NCBI RefSeq assembly: GCF_031844685.1
Contig: NZ_CP134605.1
Location: forward strand, 2,438,001 to 2,502,000
Length of the DNA stretch: 64,000 bases
From: Streptomyces sp. ITFR-21
GTDB taxonomy: Bacteria > Actinomycetota > Actinomycetes > Streptomycetales > Streptomycetaceae
Direction of reading: 5' to 3'
Shown: positions 43,947 to 53,500 of the stretch, one piece after another
How the letters are laid out: each line of letters opens with the position of its first letter
Numbering within the stretch: position 1 is the first letter of the stretch
The notes under the pieces: generated by a model
The model's database searches: none
What the model was told of the DNA's origin: nothing
The model's input: only the letters and a program-made list of their open reading frames with translations
Position numbers and translations under genes: made by a program

Positions 43947-44996
43947 CTACCCCCGCCGCCTGCGTGCCATGTTCCGCACGCCCACCCCCAGCGCCCCGAT
44001 GCCGAGAAGCAGTCCGATCCCGAGCGTCTTGTGCGCCGCGCTGCGCGACGTCGTCTCCTCGCCCGGTCCCGCGCTCCCCGAGGAGCTCCCGGCGCCCTTG
44101 TGCGCCGCGCTTCCCGAGGAGGCGCCCGCCGCGCTGTCCGGCAGGTCCTTGCCGCTGAGCGGTTCCCGCCACACCTGGCTGTCGCTGCCCTCGCTGCCGT
44201 ACATCAGCGCCCGGCCGTCGGTCGTATACGTCACCGACTCGCCCTGCTGCTGGAGCGGTACGTCGAGGCTGCCGATCTTCTGCGGGCGGTCGGCGCTCCA
44301 GCGGTAGTCGGTGGCCCAGAAGTAGCCGCGCAGGACCAGCCGGCTGCCGTCGGGCGAGAAGGCGCCGTCGGTCACCCAGGGCACGTCCGCGATGCGGCGG
44401 AAGACGTTGGTCCCGTGCGGGTCCAGGGTCGCCGGCCCTTCGTAGAGGTGACCGCCGTCCTCGTTCTTGCTGGCGATGTAGACCCGGCCGGTGCGCGGCT
44501 GGACCATCAGCGCCTCGGCGTTGCGCGGACCGGCGTCGTACCGGACGGTGTAGCGGGTGACGTCCACCGTCCGGTCGCTCAGCGCCTTGGGCTCGGGGAA
44601 GCGGTAGATCCACACCTCGGGCCAGCCGCCGTCGAGGTTGTCGCCGATGTCGCCGACGTAGAGGTCGCCGTCCGGGCCGAGCGAGATCGCCTCCACGTCC
44701 CGGGCGTGGACGCCGCGCATGGTGACCTTGGCGACGGTCCGGCCGGTGGCGGAGTCGACCGCGTAGACGTACGGGCCGTCGTCGCTGTCGTTGTGCGTCC
44801 AGTAGACGCCCGGGTGGATGCGGCTGGCGGCCAGACCGCTGGACTCGGTGATCCGCGGGTCGCTGAGGTGGAAGGCCACCGACGGCCCGCTGTCGGCGGC
44901 GGCGGGGCCGGCCGCGCCCCAGGCCAGGGCGAGGGCCGCGGCGGCGGCGCAGAGAGCCGCCAAGGGCGCTTGGACGGTCCGCGAGAGGGCAGGCAT
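43947..44996 (-). CDS. Secreted beta-propeller protein with C-terminal membrane anchor
   Basis: A protein of 349 residues with an N-terminal signal peptide (LAALCAAAAALALAWGAA, cleavage near AAADSG), repeated beta-propeller blades (VYWTHNDSDDGPYVYAVDSA, DLYVGDIGDNLDGG, GRVYIASKNEDGGHLYEG), a Ser/Gly/Ala-rich linker and a final helix plus RRRRG tail that should anchor it to the membrane. Function unknown; homologues are conserved in streptomycetes. ATG 44996 with GGGGAC upstream. Confidence 0.75.
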   Translation of the reverse strand: MPALSRTVQAPLAALCAAAAALALAWGAAGPAAADSGPSVAFHLSDPRITESSGLAASRIHPGVYWTHNDSDDGPYVYAVDSATGRTVAKVTMRGVHARDVEAISLGPDGDLYVGDIGDNLDGGWPEVWIYRFPEPKALSDRTVDVTRYTVRYDAGPRNAEALMVQPRTGRVYIASKNEDGGHLYEGPATLDPHGTNVFRRIADVPWVTDGAFSPDGSRLVLRGYFWATDYRWSADRPQKIGSLDVPLQQQGESVTYTTDGRALMYGSEGSDSQVWREPLSGKDLPDSAAGASSGSAAHKGAGSSSGSAGPGEETTSRSAAHKTLGIGLLLGIGALGVGVRNMARRRRG

Positions 44997-45065
44997 GTCC
45001 CCTAGTCTCCCTGCTCGCCCACCCCCGTGTCCCGGCCGGGCCGCCGGTCGGGGATGATGCCCGGC

Positions 45066-45746
45066 ATGCGTTACCTCTTCGTCGGCGACTCGATGACCGT
45101 CGGCGCCGCCGGCGACTACACCTGGCGCTACCGGATGTGGCAGCACCTGCGCGGCGTCGGTGAGCGGTTCACGGTGGTGGGGCCGCGCGACACGCTGTAC
45201 GACCCGGTGGTCGACGACGCGGTGTCGACGGACTACGCCGATCCGGCGTTCCCGGCGCACGCCCGCCGCCATCTGGCGGGCTGGGGCGAGGGCTGGCTGC
45301 ACATGGTGCCGCTGATCGGGGACGCGGTACGGGAGCACCGGCCGGACGTGCTGCTGGTCTCGCTGGGCCTGATCGACCTCGGCTTCTACACCGGCGCCGA
45401 GGAGACGGCCGCGAACGTCGCCCGGTTCATAGCGCGGGCGCGGGCGGCCAGGCCGGGGCTGCGGATGGTGCTGCTGCCGGTGATCCCCAACACCCGGGCG
45501 GACCTGGACCCGGACTTCGCCGACCAGTGCGCGGAGCTGAACGAGCGGACCGCGAAGATGGTCGCCGAGCTGGACCGTCCCGCCTCACCGCTGCTGCTGG
45601 CCTCCCGGCCGCCCGGCTACGACATCCGGCTGGACACCTACGACGGCACGCATCCCAATCCGGGGGGCGAGCACAAGCTGGCGGCGGCCTTCGCGGACGC
45701 GCTGCACGAGGCGTGGGGCATCGGGGCGCCGTACGAGGCGGCCTGA
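45066..45746 (+). CDS. SGNH/GDSL-type hydrolase
   Basis: A protein of 226 residues with block I FVGDSMTVGAAGDY (nucleophile Ser), block II/III LVSLGLIDLGFY and block V DGTHPNPGGEHKLA (Asp/His). Typical of cytosolic or cell-associated esterases acting on polysaccharide or lipid esters; no signal peptide is seen. ATG 45066 chosen; ATG 45054 is an alternative. It is divergent from the propeller gene, 69 bases apart. Confidence 0.85.
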   Translation: MRYLFVGDSMTVGAAGDYTWRYRMWQHLRGVGERFTVVGPRDTLYDPVVDDAVSTDYADPAFPAHARRHLAGWGEGWLHMVPLIGDAVREHRPDVLLVSLGLIDLGFYTGAEETAANVARFIARARAARPGLRMVLLPVIPNTRADLDPDFADQCAELNERTAKMVAELDRPASPLLLASRPPGYDIRLDTYDGTHPNPGGEHKLAAAFADALHEAWGIGAPYEAA

Positions 45747-45817
45747 GGCGTTCGGGGCGGCGGTCCGGGGGCGGCCTCCCCGGCGCGTCCGGGGCGCCGG
45801 GGCGCCCACGGCACGGG

Positions 45818-45853
45818 CCGGCACCGTACAAGGCCGGCACCGTACAAGGCCGG
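45818..45853. repeat. Direct repeat upstream of the aldo/keto reductase
   Basis: GGCACCGTACAAGGCC occurs twice in tandem just before the reductase promoter region. It may be a regulatory repeat or simple duplication. Confidence 0.6.
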
Positions 45854-45898
45854 CTGCGTGCGCGGCCGACCGGGCGGCGCCCGGTCCGGTCCCCTTGA

Positions 45899-45914
45899 TT
45901 GGAGCGCACTCCAA
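45899..45914. promoter_or_regulatory. MerR-type palindrome
   Basis: TTGGAG-CGCA-CTCCAA, a perfect 16-bp palindrome with CCTT and AAGG outside, 18 bases before the reductase ATG. Shape and context (aldo/keto reductase control) recall MerR-family sites that overlap the promoter. No merR gene is in the window. Confidence 0.55.
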
Positions 45915-45932
45915 GGGCTTGGCTGGGGAACC

Positions 45933-46928
45933 ATGGAGTACACACAGCTCGGCCGTACGGGCCTCAAGGTCAGCCGCCTGGTGCTCGGCACCATGAACTT
46001 CGGCCCGCAGACCGACGAGACCGACAGCCACTCGATCATGGACGCGGCGCTGGCCGCGGGCGTCAACTACTTCGACACCGCCAACGTCTACGGCTGGGGT
46101 GAGAACAAGGGCCGTACCGAGGAGATCATCGGCAGCTGGTTCGCCAAGGGCGGTGACCGGCGCGACAAGACCGTGCTGGCCACCAAGGTCTACGGGAACA
46201 TGGCCCCCGACGGCGACTCCTGGCCGAACCACGAGAAACTGTCCGCGGTCAGCATCCGCCGGGCGGTGGAGGCCAGCCTCAGGCGGCTGGGCACCGACTA
46301 CATCGACATCTACCAGTTCCACCACGTCGACCGGGCGACGCCGTGGGAGGAGATCTGGCAGGCGGTCGACGTCCTGGTGCAGCAGGGCAAGATCCTCTAC
46401 GCCGGGTCGAGCAACTTCGCCGGCTGGCACATCGCACTGGCCAACGAGACGGCCGCCCGGCGCGGCTCGCTCGGCCTGGTCAGCGAGCAGTGCCTGTACA
46501 ACCTGGCGGAGCGGCGGGCCGAGATGGAGGTGATCCCGGCGGCGGAGCACTACGGCCTCGGGGTGATCCCCTGGTCGCCGCTGCAGGGCGGCCTGCTCGG
46601 CGGGGCGCTGCGCAAGCAGCGCGAGGGCGGCGGCGCCCGGTCGACGACCGGCCGGTCCGCGGACTCGCTCAGGTCGGAGGAGCAGCGCGCGCAGATCCAG
46701 GCGTACGAGGACCTGTGCGACAAGCACGGCGTGCAGCCCGGTGACGTCGGCCTGGCCTGGCTGCTGACCCGCCCGGGGGTGACCGGCCCGATCGTCGGCC
46801 CGCGCACCCAGGACCAGCTGGACTCGGCGCTGCGGGCGGTGGAGCTGAAGCTCTCCGCCGAGCTGCTGACCGGGCTGGAGGAGATCTTCCCCGGCCCCGG
46901 CCCGTCCCCGGAGGCTTTCGCCTGGTGA
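45933..46928 (+). CDS. Aldo/keto reductase
   Basis: An NADPH-dependent reductase of 331 residues (TIM barrel). Motifs: FDTANVYGWGENKGRTEEII (catalytic Asp/Tyr), TVLATKVYGNMAPDGD (Lys), QFHHVDRATPWEEIW (His), GLVSEQCLYNLAERRAEMEV and GLAWLLTRPGVTGPIVGPRT. Similar to the YhdN/Kv-beta branch. Substrate unknown; probably induced through the palindrome upstream. Confidence 0.9.
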   Translation: MEYTQLGRTGLKVSRLVLGTMNFGPQTDETDSHSIMDAALAAGVNYFDTANVYGWGENKGRTEEIIGSWFAKGGDRRDKTVLATKVYGNMAPDGDSWPNHEKLSAVSIRRAVEASLRRLGTDYIDIYQFHHVDRATPWEEIWQAVDVLVQQGKILYAGSSNFAGWHIALANETAARRGSLGLVSEQCLYNLAERRAEMEVIPAAEHYGLGVIPWSPLQGGLLGGALRKQREGGGARSTTGRSADSLRSEEQRAQIQAYEDLCDKHGVQPGDVGLAWLLTRPGVTGPIVGPRTQDQLDSALRAVELKLSAELLTGLEEIFPGPGPSPEAFAW

Positions 46929-46947
46929 CGGCGGTGGCGCGGCCGGC

Positions 46948-47034
46948 TCAGCGGACCGCGGCGGCGACGACCACCGCCACGAGCATCAGGACGAAGGCGG
47001 CGGTCATCACTCGGGTACGGGTCTTGGGGTCCAC
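46948..47034 (-). CDS. Tiny single-pass membrane protein
   Basis: A 28-residue product with the pattern DPKTRTRVM followed by one hydrophobic helix (TAAFVLMLVAVVVAAAV). I recall similar small proteins in streptomycetes. GTG 47034; the Shine-Dalgarno is weak. It lies in the gap between the reductase and the MFS gene. Confidence 0.5.
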   Translation of the reverse strand: MDPKTRTRVMTAAFVLMLVAVVVAAAVR

Positions 47035-47183
47035 GCCCCGAGGTTAACCGCCGCTCCCGGCGGCCCCGGCGACCGGGGGCGGGGCGCCGGGGCGCGGGCG
47101 CCGGCGCCGGCGCCGGCGGACGGGCGAGTACCCGAGGACCCGGGCCTCCGGGCCGGGGAGCCCCCGGGCCAGGCGGCGACCGC

Positions 47184-48749
47184 TCATCCGGCCGCGGTGA
47201 GGTTCCTGGAGCGGCCGGCGTCGTCCCCGCCCTCCGGGCCCCCGCCGTCCCGTGCGCCGGCCGGTCCGCCGCCCGTACGGGTGACGTCGCCGCCGGCCGG
47301 GCCGGTGGTGGTCCCGTCGGCCGGGCCGTCGGTGGTCCCGTCGGCGGTCCGGTCCCGGCCGCCGGGTATGGACGTCTCCTCGTCGGGACCGACGGGAGCC
47401 GCGGCGGGCGCGCCGGCCCCGTCACGCGGGACGAAGGCCACGAGCGGCCGTCCGCCGGTACGCCGCAGGCTCACCCGCAGCCGCAGGCCGCCCGCGCGGG
47501 CCAGCGCCATGCCGACGCCGACCGCCGAGGCCGCCGCGATCAGGCCGCCGGACAGGAAGCCGATCCGGGGACCGTAGGTGTCGGTGACCCAGCCCATGAC
47601 GGGGCCGCCGATCGGGGTGCCGCCGACGAACACCATCATGTAGAGGCTCATCACCCGGCCGCGCATCACCGGGTCGGTGGCCAGCTGCACGCTCGCGTTC
47701 GCGGTGGTGTTGAAGGTCAGCCCGAAGACGCCGATCGGCACCAGCAGCAGGGCGAACAGCCAGTAGGTGGGCGCGACCGAGGCCAGCGCCTCCAGCAGCC
47801 CGAACAGCAGCGCGGCGGCGACCAGCATCCGCAGCCGGGTCCTGGTCCGCCGGGCCGCGAGCAGCGCGCCGAGCAGCGATCCGGCCGCGATCAGCGAGTT
47901 GAGCAGGCCGTACGTGCCGGCGCCGCTGTCGAAGACCTTGTTGGCGAAGGCGGACAGCCAGATCGGGAAGTTGAAGCCGAAGGTGCCGACGAATCCGACG
48001 AGCACGATCGGCCAGACGAGTTCCGGCCGGCCGGCGACGTAGCGCAGTCCCTCGCGCAGCTGGCCCTTGCCGCCGCGTGGCGCCCGTTCGATCGTGTGCA
48101 GCTGGGCGGTGTTCATCAGCAGCAGGCCGGTCAGCGGGGCCAGGAAGGACAGGCCGTTGATCAGGAAGGCGTAGCCGCTGCCGACGGCGGTGATCAGCAC
48201 GCCCGCGACGGCGGGGCCGACCAGCCGGGCGGCCTGGAAGTTGGCGGCGTTCAGCGAGACCGCGTTGCGCATCACCTTGGGGCCGACCATCTCCACCACG
48301 AAGGTCTGCCGGGTGGGGTTGTCGACGACGGTGACCACGCCGAGCAGGAACGCGATGGTGTAGACCTGCCAGACCTCGACGAGGCCGCCCAGCGTCAGCC
48401 CGGCCAGCGTCAGGCCGAGGGCGCCGAGAGCGGCCTGGGTACACAGCAGGATCTGCCGTTTGGGGTAACGGTCGGCGATGACGCCGCCGTACAGCCCGAA
48501 GAGCAGCATCGGCAGGAACTGCAGGGCGGTGGTGATGCCCACCGCGAAGGACGACCCGGTGATGCTGAGTACCAGCCAGTCCTGGGCGATCCGCGACATC
48601 CAGGTGCCGGTGTTGGATATCACGGCACCGGTCGCGAAGAGCCGGTAGTTGCGGATCTTGAAGGCGCTGAAGGTGCCCGTCGTCCTCCTCACGGGCCGTT
48701 CGGGTCCTCCGGGGTGGTTTGCGGTTCCTGTTCCGGCTGCCGGACTCAA
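47184..48749 (-). CDS. MFS efflux transporter
   Basis: An MFS protein of 521 residues with twelve predicted helices: KIRNYRLFATGAVISNTGTW start, LFGLYGGVIADRYPKRQILL (inter-helix motif), VVDNPTRQTFVVEMVGPKVM, then further helices and a Gly/Thr/Asp-rich cytosolic tail of about 80 residues. This resembles enterobactin-exporter-like MFS proteins common in streptomycetes. TTG 48749 has GAGGA upstream. It follows a MarR-type gene on the same strand (157 bases apart) and is probably controlled by it. Confidence 0.83.
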   Translation of the reverse strand: MSPAAGTGTANHPGGPERPVRRTTGTFSAFKIRNYRLFATGAVISNTGTWMSRIAQDWLVLSITGSSFAVGITTALQFLPMLLFGLYGGVIADRYPKRQILLCTQAALGALGLTLAGLTLGGLVEVWQVYTIAFLLGVVTVVDNPTRQTFVVEMVGPKVMRNAVSLNAANFQAARLVGPAVAGVLITAVGSGYAFLINGLSFLAPLTGLLLMNTAQLHTIERAPRGGKGQLREGLRYVAGRPELVWPIVLVGFVGTFGFNFPIWLSAFANKVFDSGAGTYGLLNSLIAAGSLLGALLAARRTRTRLRMLVAAALLFGLLEALASVAPTYWLFALLLVPIGVFGLTFNTTANASVQLATDPVMRGRVMSLYMMVFVGGTPIGGPVMGWVTDTYGPRIGFLSGGLIAAASAVGVGMALARAGGLRLRVSLRRTGGRPLVAFVPRDGAGAPAAAPVGPDEETSIPGGRDRTADGTTDGPADGTTTGPAGGDVTRTGGGPAGARDGGGPEGGDDAGRSRNLTAAG

Positions 48750-48906
48750 TCGGTCCTCGCCTCCCCATCGTCGTCGCTGCCGCCGTCCACGCGGCCGGGT
48801 CCGCGTCCTGCCTGCCGCCCGGCCGCCCCGCCGTTTCCGCACGACGACGGCACCGCCGCCGTGCGTACGCCGCCGAGCGCCGCCTCCCGGTTCCCGCGTC
48901 CCCGGG

Positions 48907-49341
48907 TCACAGGTGCGCGAGCCTTTCCAGTACGGGCGCGGCCTGCCGCACGACGGCCAGCTCCTCCTCGCTGAGGCCCTCGGCGAGCTCGGCCAGCCAG
49001 GCGTTCCGCTTGACGCGGCTCTCCGCGAGGATCGCGGCGGCCTGGTCGGTGCGGCTGACCACGACCTGGCGGCGGTCGTCCGGGTGCGGCTCCCTGCGGA
49101 CCAGCCCCTTGGCCTCCAGCATCGCCACGATGCGGGTCATCGACGGCGGCTGGACGTGTTCCTTGCGGGCCAGCTCGCCGGGGGTCGCCGAGCCGCAGCG
49201 GGCCAGCGTGCTGAGGACGGACATCTCGGTGGGGCTGAGCGTCTCGTCGACACGCTGGCTGCGCAGCCGGCGGGCGAGTCGCAGTACGGCGCCGCGCAGC
49301 TCGCTGAGGGCGGCGCGGTCGTCTTCGGACAGTTCGGTCAC
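48907..49341 (-). CDS. MarR-family transcriptional regulator
   Basis: A winged-helix repressor of 144 residues: RLARRLRSQRVDETLSPTEM, GSATPGELARKEHVQPPSMT (recognition helix), LEAKGLVRREPHPDDRRQVV (wing). GTG 49341 with AAGGAA upstream. It sits directly upstream of the MFS gene; a palindrome overlapping its start region is the likely operator. Confidence 0.9.
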   Translation of the reverse strand: MTELSEDDRAALSELRGAVLRLARRLRSQRVDETLSPTEMSVLSTLARCGSATPGELARKEHVQPPSMTRIVAMLEAKGLVRREPHPDDRRQVVVSRTDQAAAILAESRVKRNAWLAELAEGLSEEELAVVRQAAPVLERLAHL

Positions 49342-49345
49342 GTTC

Positions 49346-49373
49346 CTTAGGTTACCTCATTACCTATCCTAAG
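49346..49373. promoter_or_regulatory. Probable MarR operator
   Basis: CTTAGG at 49346 and CCTAAG at 49368 form the ends of a 28-bp imperfect palindrome with inner AGGTTACCT-like arms, directly upstream of the marR ribosome binding site. Placement suits autorepression. Confidence 0.55.
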
Positions 49374-49394
49374 CAAACCGTCGACACGCCCACG

Positions 49395-49433
49395 AACATC
49401 ACTCATACGAGTGATGTTGCTACCGAAAGCAAC
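49395..49433. promoter_or_regulatory. Palindromes upstream of the ribbon-helix-helix gene
   Basis: AACATCACTC and GAGTGATGTT (49395-49418) are perfect arms around ATAC; GTTGCT and AGCAAC (49416-49433) form a second, overlapping one. They end 33 bases before the ATG of the small DNA-binding protein gene, as expected of its own operator. Confidence 0.55.
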
Positions 49434-49466
49434 CTCTGGGCCACGCGTTCGGGGGACGGTGGGCCC

Positions 49467-49736
49467 ATGGCATCGAGAGTGCTCAGCCTCCGCGTCGACG
49501 GAGAACTGTGGGACCGGATCCACGCCCGTGCCGCCGCACGCGGGACGACCGCCCAGGACTACGTGCTCCAGGCGCTCGTCCGCGATGACTTCGACGAGCG
49601 GTTCAAGGCCGCCGCCGAGGAGACCGAGCGCTTCTACGGGGCCGGCGCCGTCCGTACCGGCCCGGACGCGGACCCGGGCACCGGCGCCGGCACCGACGCG
49701 GACCCTCGGAGCAGGCCGGGCGCCGGCGTCAGGTAG
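49467..49736 (+). CDS. Ribbon-helix-helix DNA-binding protein
   Basis: A protein of 89 residues: VLSLRVDGELWDRIHARAAA and GTTAQDYVLQALVRDDF form a CopG/Arc-type ribbon-helix-helix fold; the tail is Gly/Asp/Pro-rich and disordered. No toxin gene adjoins it, so it is probably an orphan regulator rather than an antitoxin. ATG 49467. Confidence 0.75.
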   Translation: MASRVLSLRVDGELWDRIHARAAARGTTAQDYVLQALVRDDFDERFKAAAEETERFYGAGAVRTGPDADPGTGAGTDADPRSRPGAGVR

Positions 49737-49843
49737 GCGACGGCGCTCGTCGCGGCCGCCCGCCCGCCCGCCTCCGCGGTTCCTCGCGGCGGCTTCCGCG
49801 CCCGCCCTGCCTGCCGGCGGGGCCGCCCGCCTACGATGTCGGC

Positions 49844-50128
49844 ATGAGCAGCAAGCAGCGGGTCCCCCTGCGCGAGGCGCCGGAGCCGATGGAGGCCAAC
49901 GACGTCGCGACGATCACGGTCGGCGTGATCGCCTGGTTCGTGCTCTTCCTGGTGCAGCTGCCGTTCTACGGCTGGTACTCCGACCACGGCCACACCTGGT
50001 TCATCTGGACCTGCCTGGCCGGCAGCAGCTGCGGTCTGCTCGGCCTGTGGTACGTCCGCACCCGCCGCGACGCGATCCGCCGCCACACGGCGGAGGCGGC
50101 CGAGGCCCACCGCCCCCCGGCGGAATAG
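49844..50128 (+). CDS. DUF2530-type small membrane protein
   Basis: A protein of 94 residues with two hydrophobic helices (VATITVGVIAWFVLFLVQLP, FIWTCLAGSSCGLLGLWYV) and a PMEANDVATI segment typical of the actinobacterial DUF2530 family. Function unknown. Confidence 0.8.
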   Translation: MSSKQRVPLREAPEPMEANDVATITVGVIAWFVLFLVQLPFYGWYSDHGHTWFIWTCLAGSSCGLLGLWYVRTRRDAIRRHTAEAAEAHRPPAE

Positions 50129-50588
50129 CTCCCGGCCCGCCCCCTCCCCTGCGCGGTGCGCCCTGCCGCCGGGGCCACCCACCGAGCCCCACCGGCAGGC
50201 ACCTGACCGACCGCGCAGTTCCCGGCGCCCCTGGGTGGCAGCCCCTTGCGGTCGGTTCTCAGCGGCCGGCTGCTGGTGGGCTGGGCGTGCAGGCCCCCGC
50301 GGCCCCTGTAGGGCACCGCCCACGGCCTGGGGAGCCCTCCCGGCTCCGGAAGGTGGACGCCGTCCCTCAGGGGCGCGGGGAACCGCGCGACCGGCCCACC
50401 GCGCTCGCGAAGACCGCCACCGGCCCAGACGGGCTCCCCTGCCGCCCCCGGCCACCGCGCGGTTTCCCCACCCCCTCGGCCGGGCGCCGCCCGGCGCAAC
50501 GGCGTGCCGGCACCCGGCCGGGCGCCGGCAGGCGCGAAGGCACCCCGGACCGTCCGGTCACGCGCCGCCCGGCGCAAAGGGTGCGGGG
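50129..50588. other. Intergenic with copies of a GC-rich interspersed repeat
   Basis: No gene seen. A 27-base element (ACCGCGCAGTTCCCGGCGCC core) at about 50206-50233 recurs inverted at 50368-50394 and partly at 50453-50477. The sequence GGGGCGCGGGGAA followed by CGCGCGAC is a frequent intergenic motif in streptomycete chromosomes. Confidence 0.6.
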
Positions 50589-53500
50589 TCAGTCGAACCA
50601 GCGGGCCTGGGCCAGTTCCTGCGTGCGGGAGGGGTCCTCCAGGAGCGCGGCGAGTTCGAAGCGGCGCTCCCAGCGGCCGGCCGCCCAGGTCAGTCCGGCG
50701 GCGACGCCCTCGACGGTGGAGGCGTGCAGGACGCCGCCCGTCCAGCGCCAGTCCACCTCGACCTCACCGGTGAGCAGCAACTCCTCGTGTTCGACGTACG
50801 TGGCGGGCGCGCCCGGCAGCAAGTCCAGGACGGCCGGAAGGACGTCGTGCGGCTCACCCTCGGAGACCACCGCCGCGTCCACCGCCTCGCTGAGCCTGCG
50901 GACCTGGAAGAGCTCGGCCAACTCCGCGGCCAGGCGCGGCGGTACGGGCAGCAGCGGGCGGCCCCCGGCCAGCGGCAGCAGGTCGGGGGCGTCGGCGACG
51001 AGCGCCTGGGCGGCGTCCACGACGACGGGTTCGCCGTCGATGACGGCCCGCAGGTCGTCGGGCAGGGTGACCTGTTCGGGGTCGAGTTCGGCCAGCGCCG
51101 CGTACAGGCCGTGCAGTTGGGTCGGGGACACGTACCGGTCGGGGTCGGCGAGGCGGCCGAGCAGTTCGGCGGCGCCGCCCGGTTCCGCCAGCAGCGCGGT
51201 CACCGTGGTACGAACCCCGAGGGCCCGCAGCACCTGTTCGTCCACGCCCTCGTCGGTCTCGGCCTCGTCGTAGAGTCCGGCGAGCAGCCGGTCCCCGCCG
51301 GCCGCCCGCAGGCCGACCGGGCGGCGGCCGTCCAGCACCGGGTGGTCGCGCAGCCACCACGCCGCGTGGGGGCGTACGGACTCGGTGGTGCCGTCGGGCA
51401 GCAGCACCCGGACCGGCGCGGTCACCGCGTCCCGCAGCGGCGGCCGGGACAGCAGCGCCAGCGCCTGCGGCCAGGCGTCGTCGTCCACCAGGTCCAGGTC
51501 CCGTACGCCGATCAACTCGGTGGCCACCGGCGGCACGTCGGTCTCCGGCAGCTGGTCGAGCACGTCCTCGCACCACACGTCCACCGCGTCGAGCAGGCCC
51601 GCGTCGTCGGGTTCGGCCCAGTCGCTGTCGCGCGGTTCGAGGTCGTCGGGGTCGAGGACCACGTCGGCGGCGCGGACCAGCGCGAAGGTGGCGAGCACGC
51701 CGACCGCGGTGAGCGGCTGTTCGCCCCACCGCTCGGCCAGTTCGGCGTCCACCGTGCCGAGTTCGCCTTCCCGCAGCACTTCCTCCAGCGGGCTGCCGGG
51801 CAGGATCAGCTCGCCGGCCGGGGCGAGCTCGCCGTCCTCGTCGGGCAGCGCGAGGCCGGCCAGCCACGGCTCGTCGCCGGGCGCGAGCCCCGCCGACCTG
51901 GCCAGGCCCAGTACGGTGTCGGCCAGTTCCTCGGCGTCCAGGCCGCTCTCGTCGTCCCAGGCGGCGCGGTCGTCGTCCAGCGAGGCGGCGACGGCGGCCC
52001 GCACCTGCGGGGTGGTCAGCACCGCCCGGGGCGTGGCGGGGGCGGCGCCCAGCTTCTCCAGCAGCGGGTGGGCGGCGTCGGCGTGCGCGACCCGCAGTCC
52101 GAGCCGGGCCAGCAGCAGCGGGTCGACGGCGTCCTCGCCCCTTATGGGCAGCAGCACTTGGCGCGGGCCGACCACCGTACGGCCGTCGGCGAGCGGCACC
52201 GGCAGGCCGCTGAGGATGTCGGAGTCGGTGCCGGCCAGCGCTTCGTAGAGCCGGTACCACCAGCCGGCGGGGCGTTCGGCGCCGGCCAGCCGGTCGACGG
52301 CGTCAGCCAGTGTCAGCCGGGCCACACCCAACTGCCGCAGCGCGGGCCGCCGTTCGAGGCTGGAGGAGACCAGCGTCGGCAGCACCTCGGCCAGCACCCC
52401 TACCGCTTGCGCGGTGGCGCCCTCGACCACCTCGGCCTCGACCGGGCGCAGCGCGAGGCTCTCCCCGGCGAGCGGGCCGCCGCCGTCCCACGCCTCCGGG
52501 TCGGCGACCGGCGCCGCCTCCTTGTCGTCCGCCGCGGCGGCGCGCGGCAGGAAGGCGGTACGGGGCAGTTCGGCGAGCACGCGGCGGCGCAGTTCCGCGT
52601 CCAGTTCGCCCTTGCCGAGCGGTCCCGGCACCAGGTCGACCACCCCGGTGCCCACCGGCCGCCAGCCGGCCAGCAGCCGGACGTACGCCTCGGCGGCGCG
52701 GTCGAGCAGGAAGTCGGTGAGCGGGCCGAGGGCGGCGTGCCGCCGGGTCGGGTCGAGCGGGAGGGAGGCGAGCAGCAGCGCGGGCAGCCCGAGCGGTTCG
52801 TCGGTGGGTGTCGGGGCGTGCACGACGCCGGCCGTCGTGGGGGTCTGCGGCGCGCCCTCGGCGTCCACCGGCACCGCCCAGGTCACCGACCAGACCGGCC
52901 GCAGCCGCTCCTCCACCGGGCGGTCGTGCAGGAGTTCGGGTGTCAGCGGGCCGCTGGAGGAGTCGACGCGCCAGCGGGTGGGGGAGGTTTGGGCGCTGTC
53001 GGTCACCTCCACGTCGCCGTCGTCGAGTTGACGCCGGGTCAACGTCCTGGTGCCCTCGGCCGTTTCGACCACGACCTCGTCCAGGCCGGGCAGCGCCAGC
53101 AGCAACGCGTCGTCGATGGCGGCCAGCAGGCGCTTGGCCAGGTCCTCGGCGGCGCCGTCCCGCAGCGGCAGCACCACGACCGTGTCGTACGGGTCGGGCG
53201 CGCTGCCGTCGGCCGCGAACGGCAGCCGCAGCAGCGGGACGTGGCCGTCCCGGCGGCGCAACTCGTCCTTCAGGCCGGGTACCTCGCCGCTCAGCTCCCG
53301 CGCTTCGGCGAGCGACCAGCGGACGCCGCCGGAGCGGCTGAGCACGGCGGGTTCGTCGGTCACCGCGAGGACGGCGGCGAAGCCGACCCCGAAGCGGCCC
53401 ACGGCGGCCGGGCCGTCGTCGCGTTTCGCGGACGCGCGCAGGGTGGCCAGCGACTCCACGGCGGCGGCGTCCAGCGGCGCGCCGGTGTTCGCGGCGGCGA

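Noticed and set aside
49346-49373. Iron box for DesR
   Set aside because: TTAGGTTA matches the left half only; the right half and spacing fit a MarR palindrome better.
49467-49736. Toxin-antitoxin pair with the RHH protein as antitoxin
   Set aside because: The next gene is a DUF2530 membrane protein 107 bases away; no toxin is seen.
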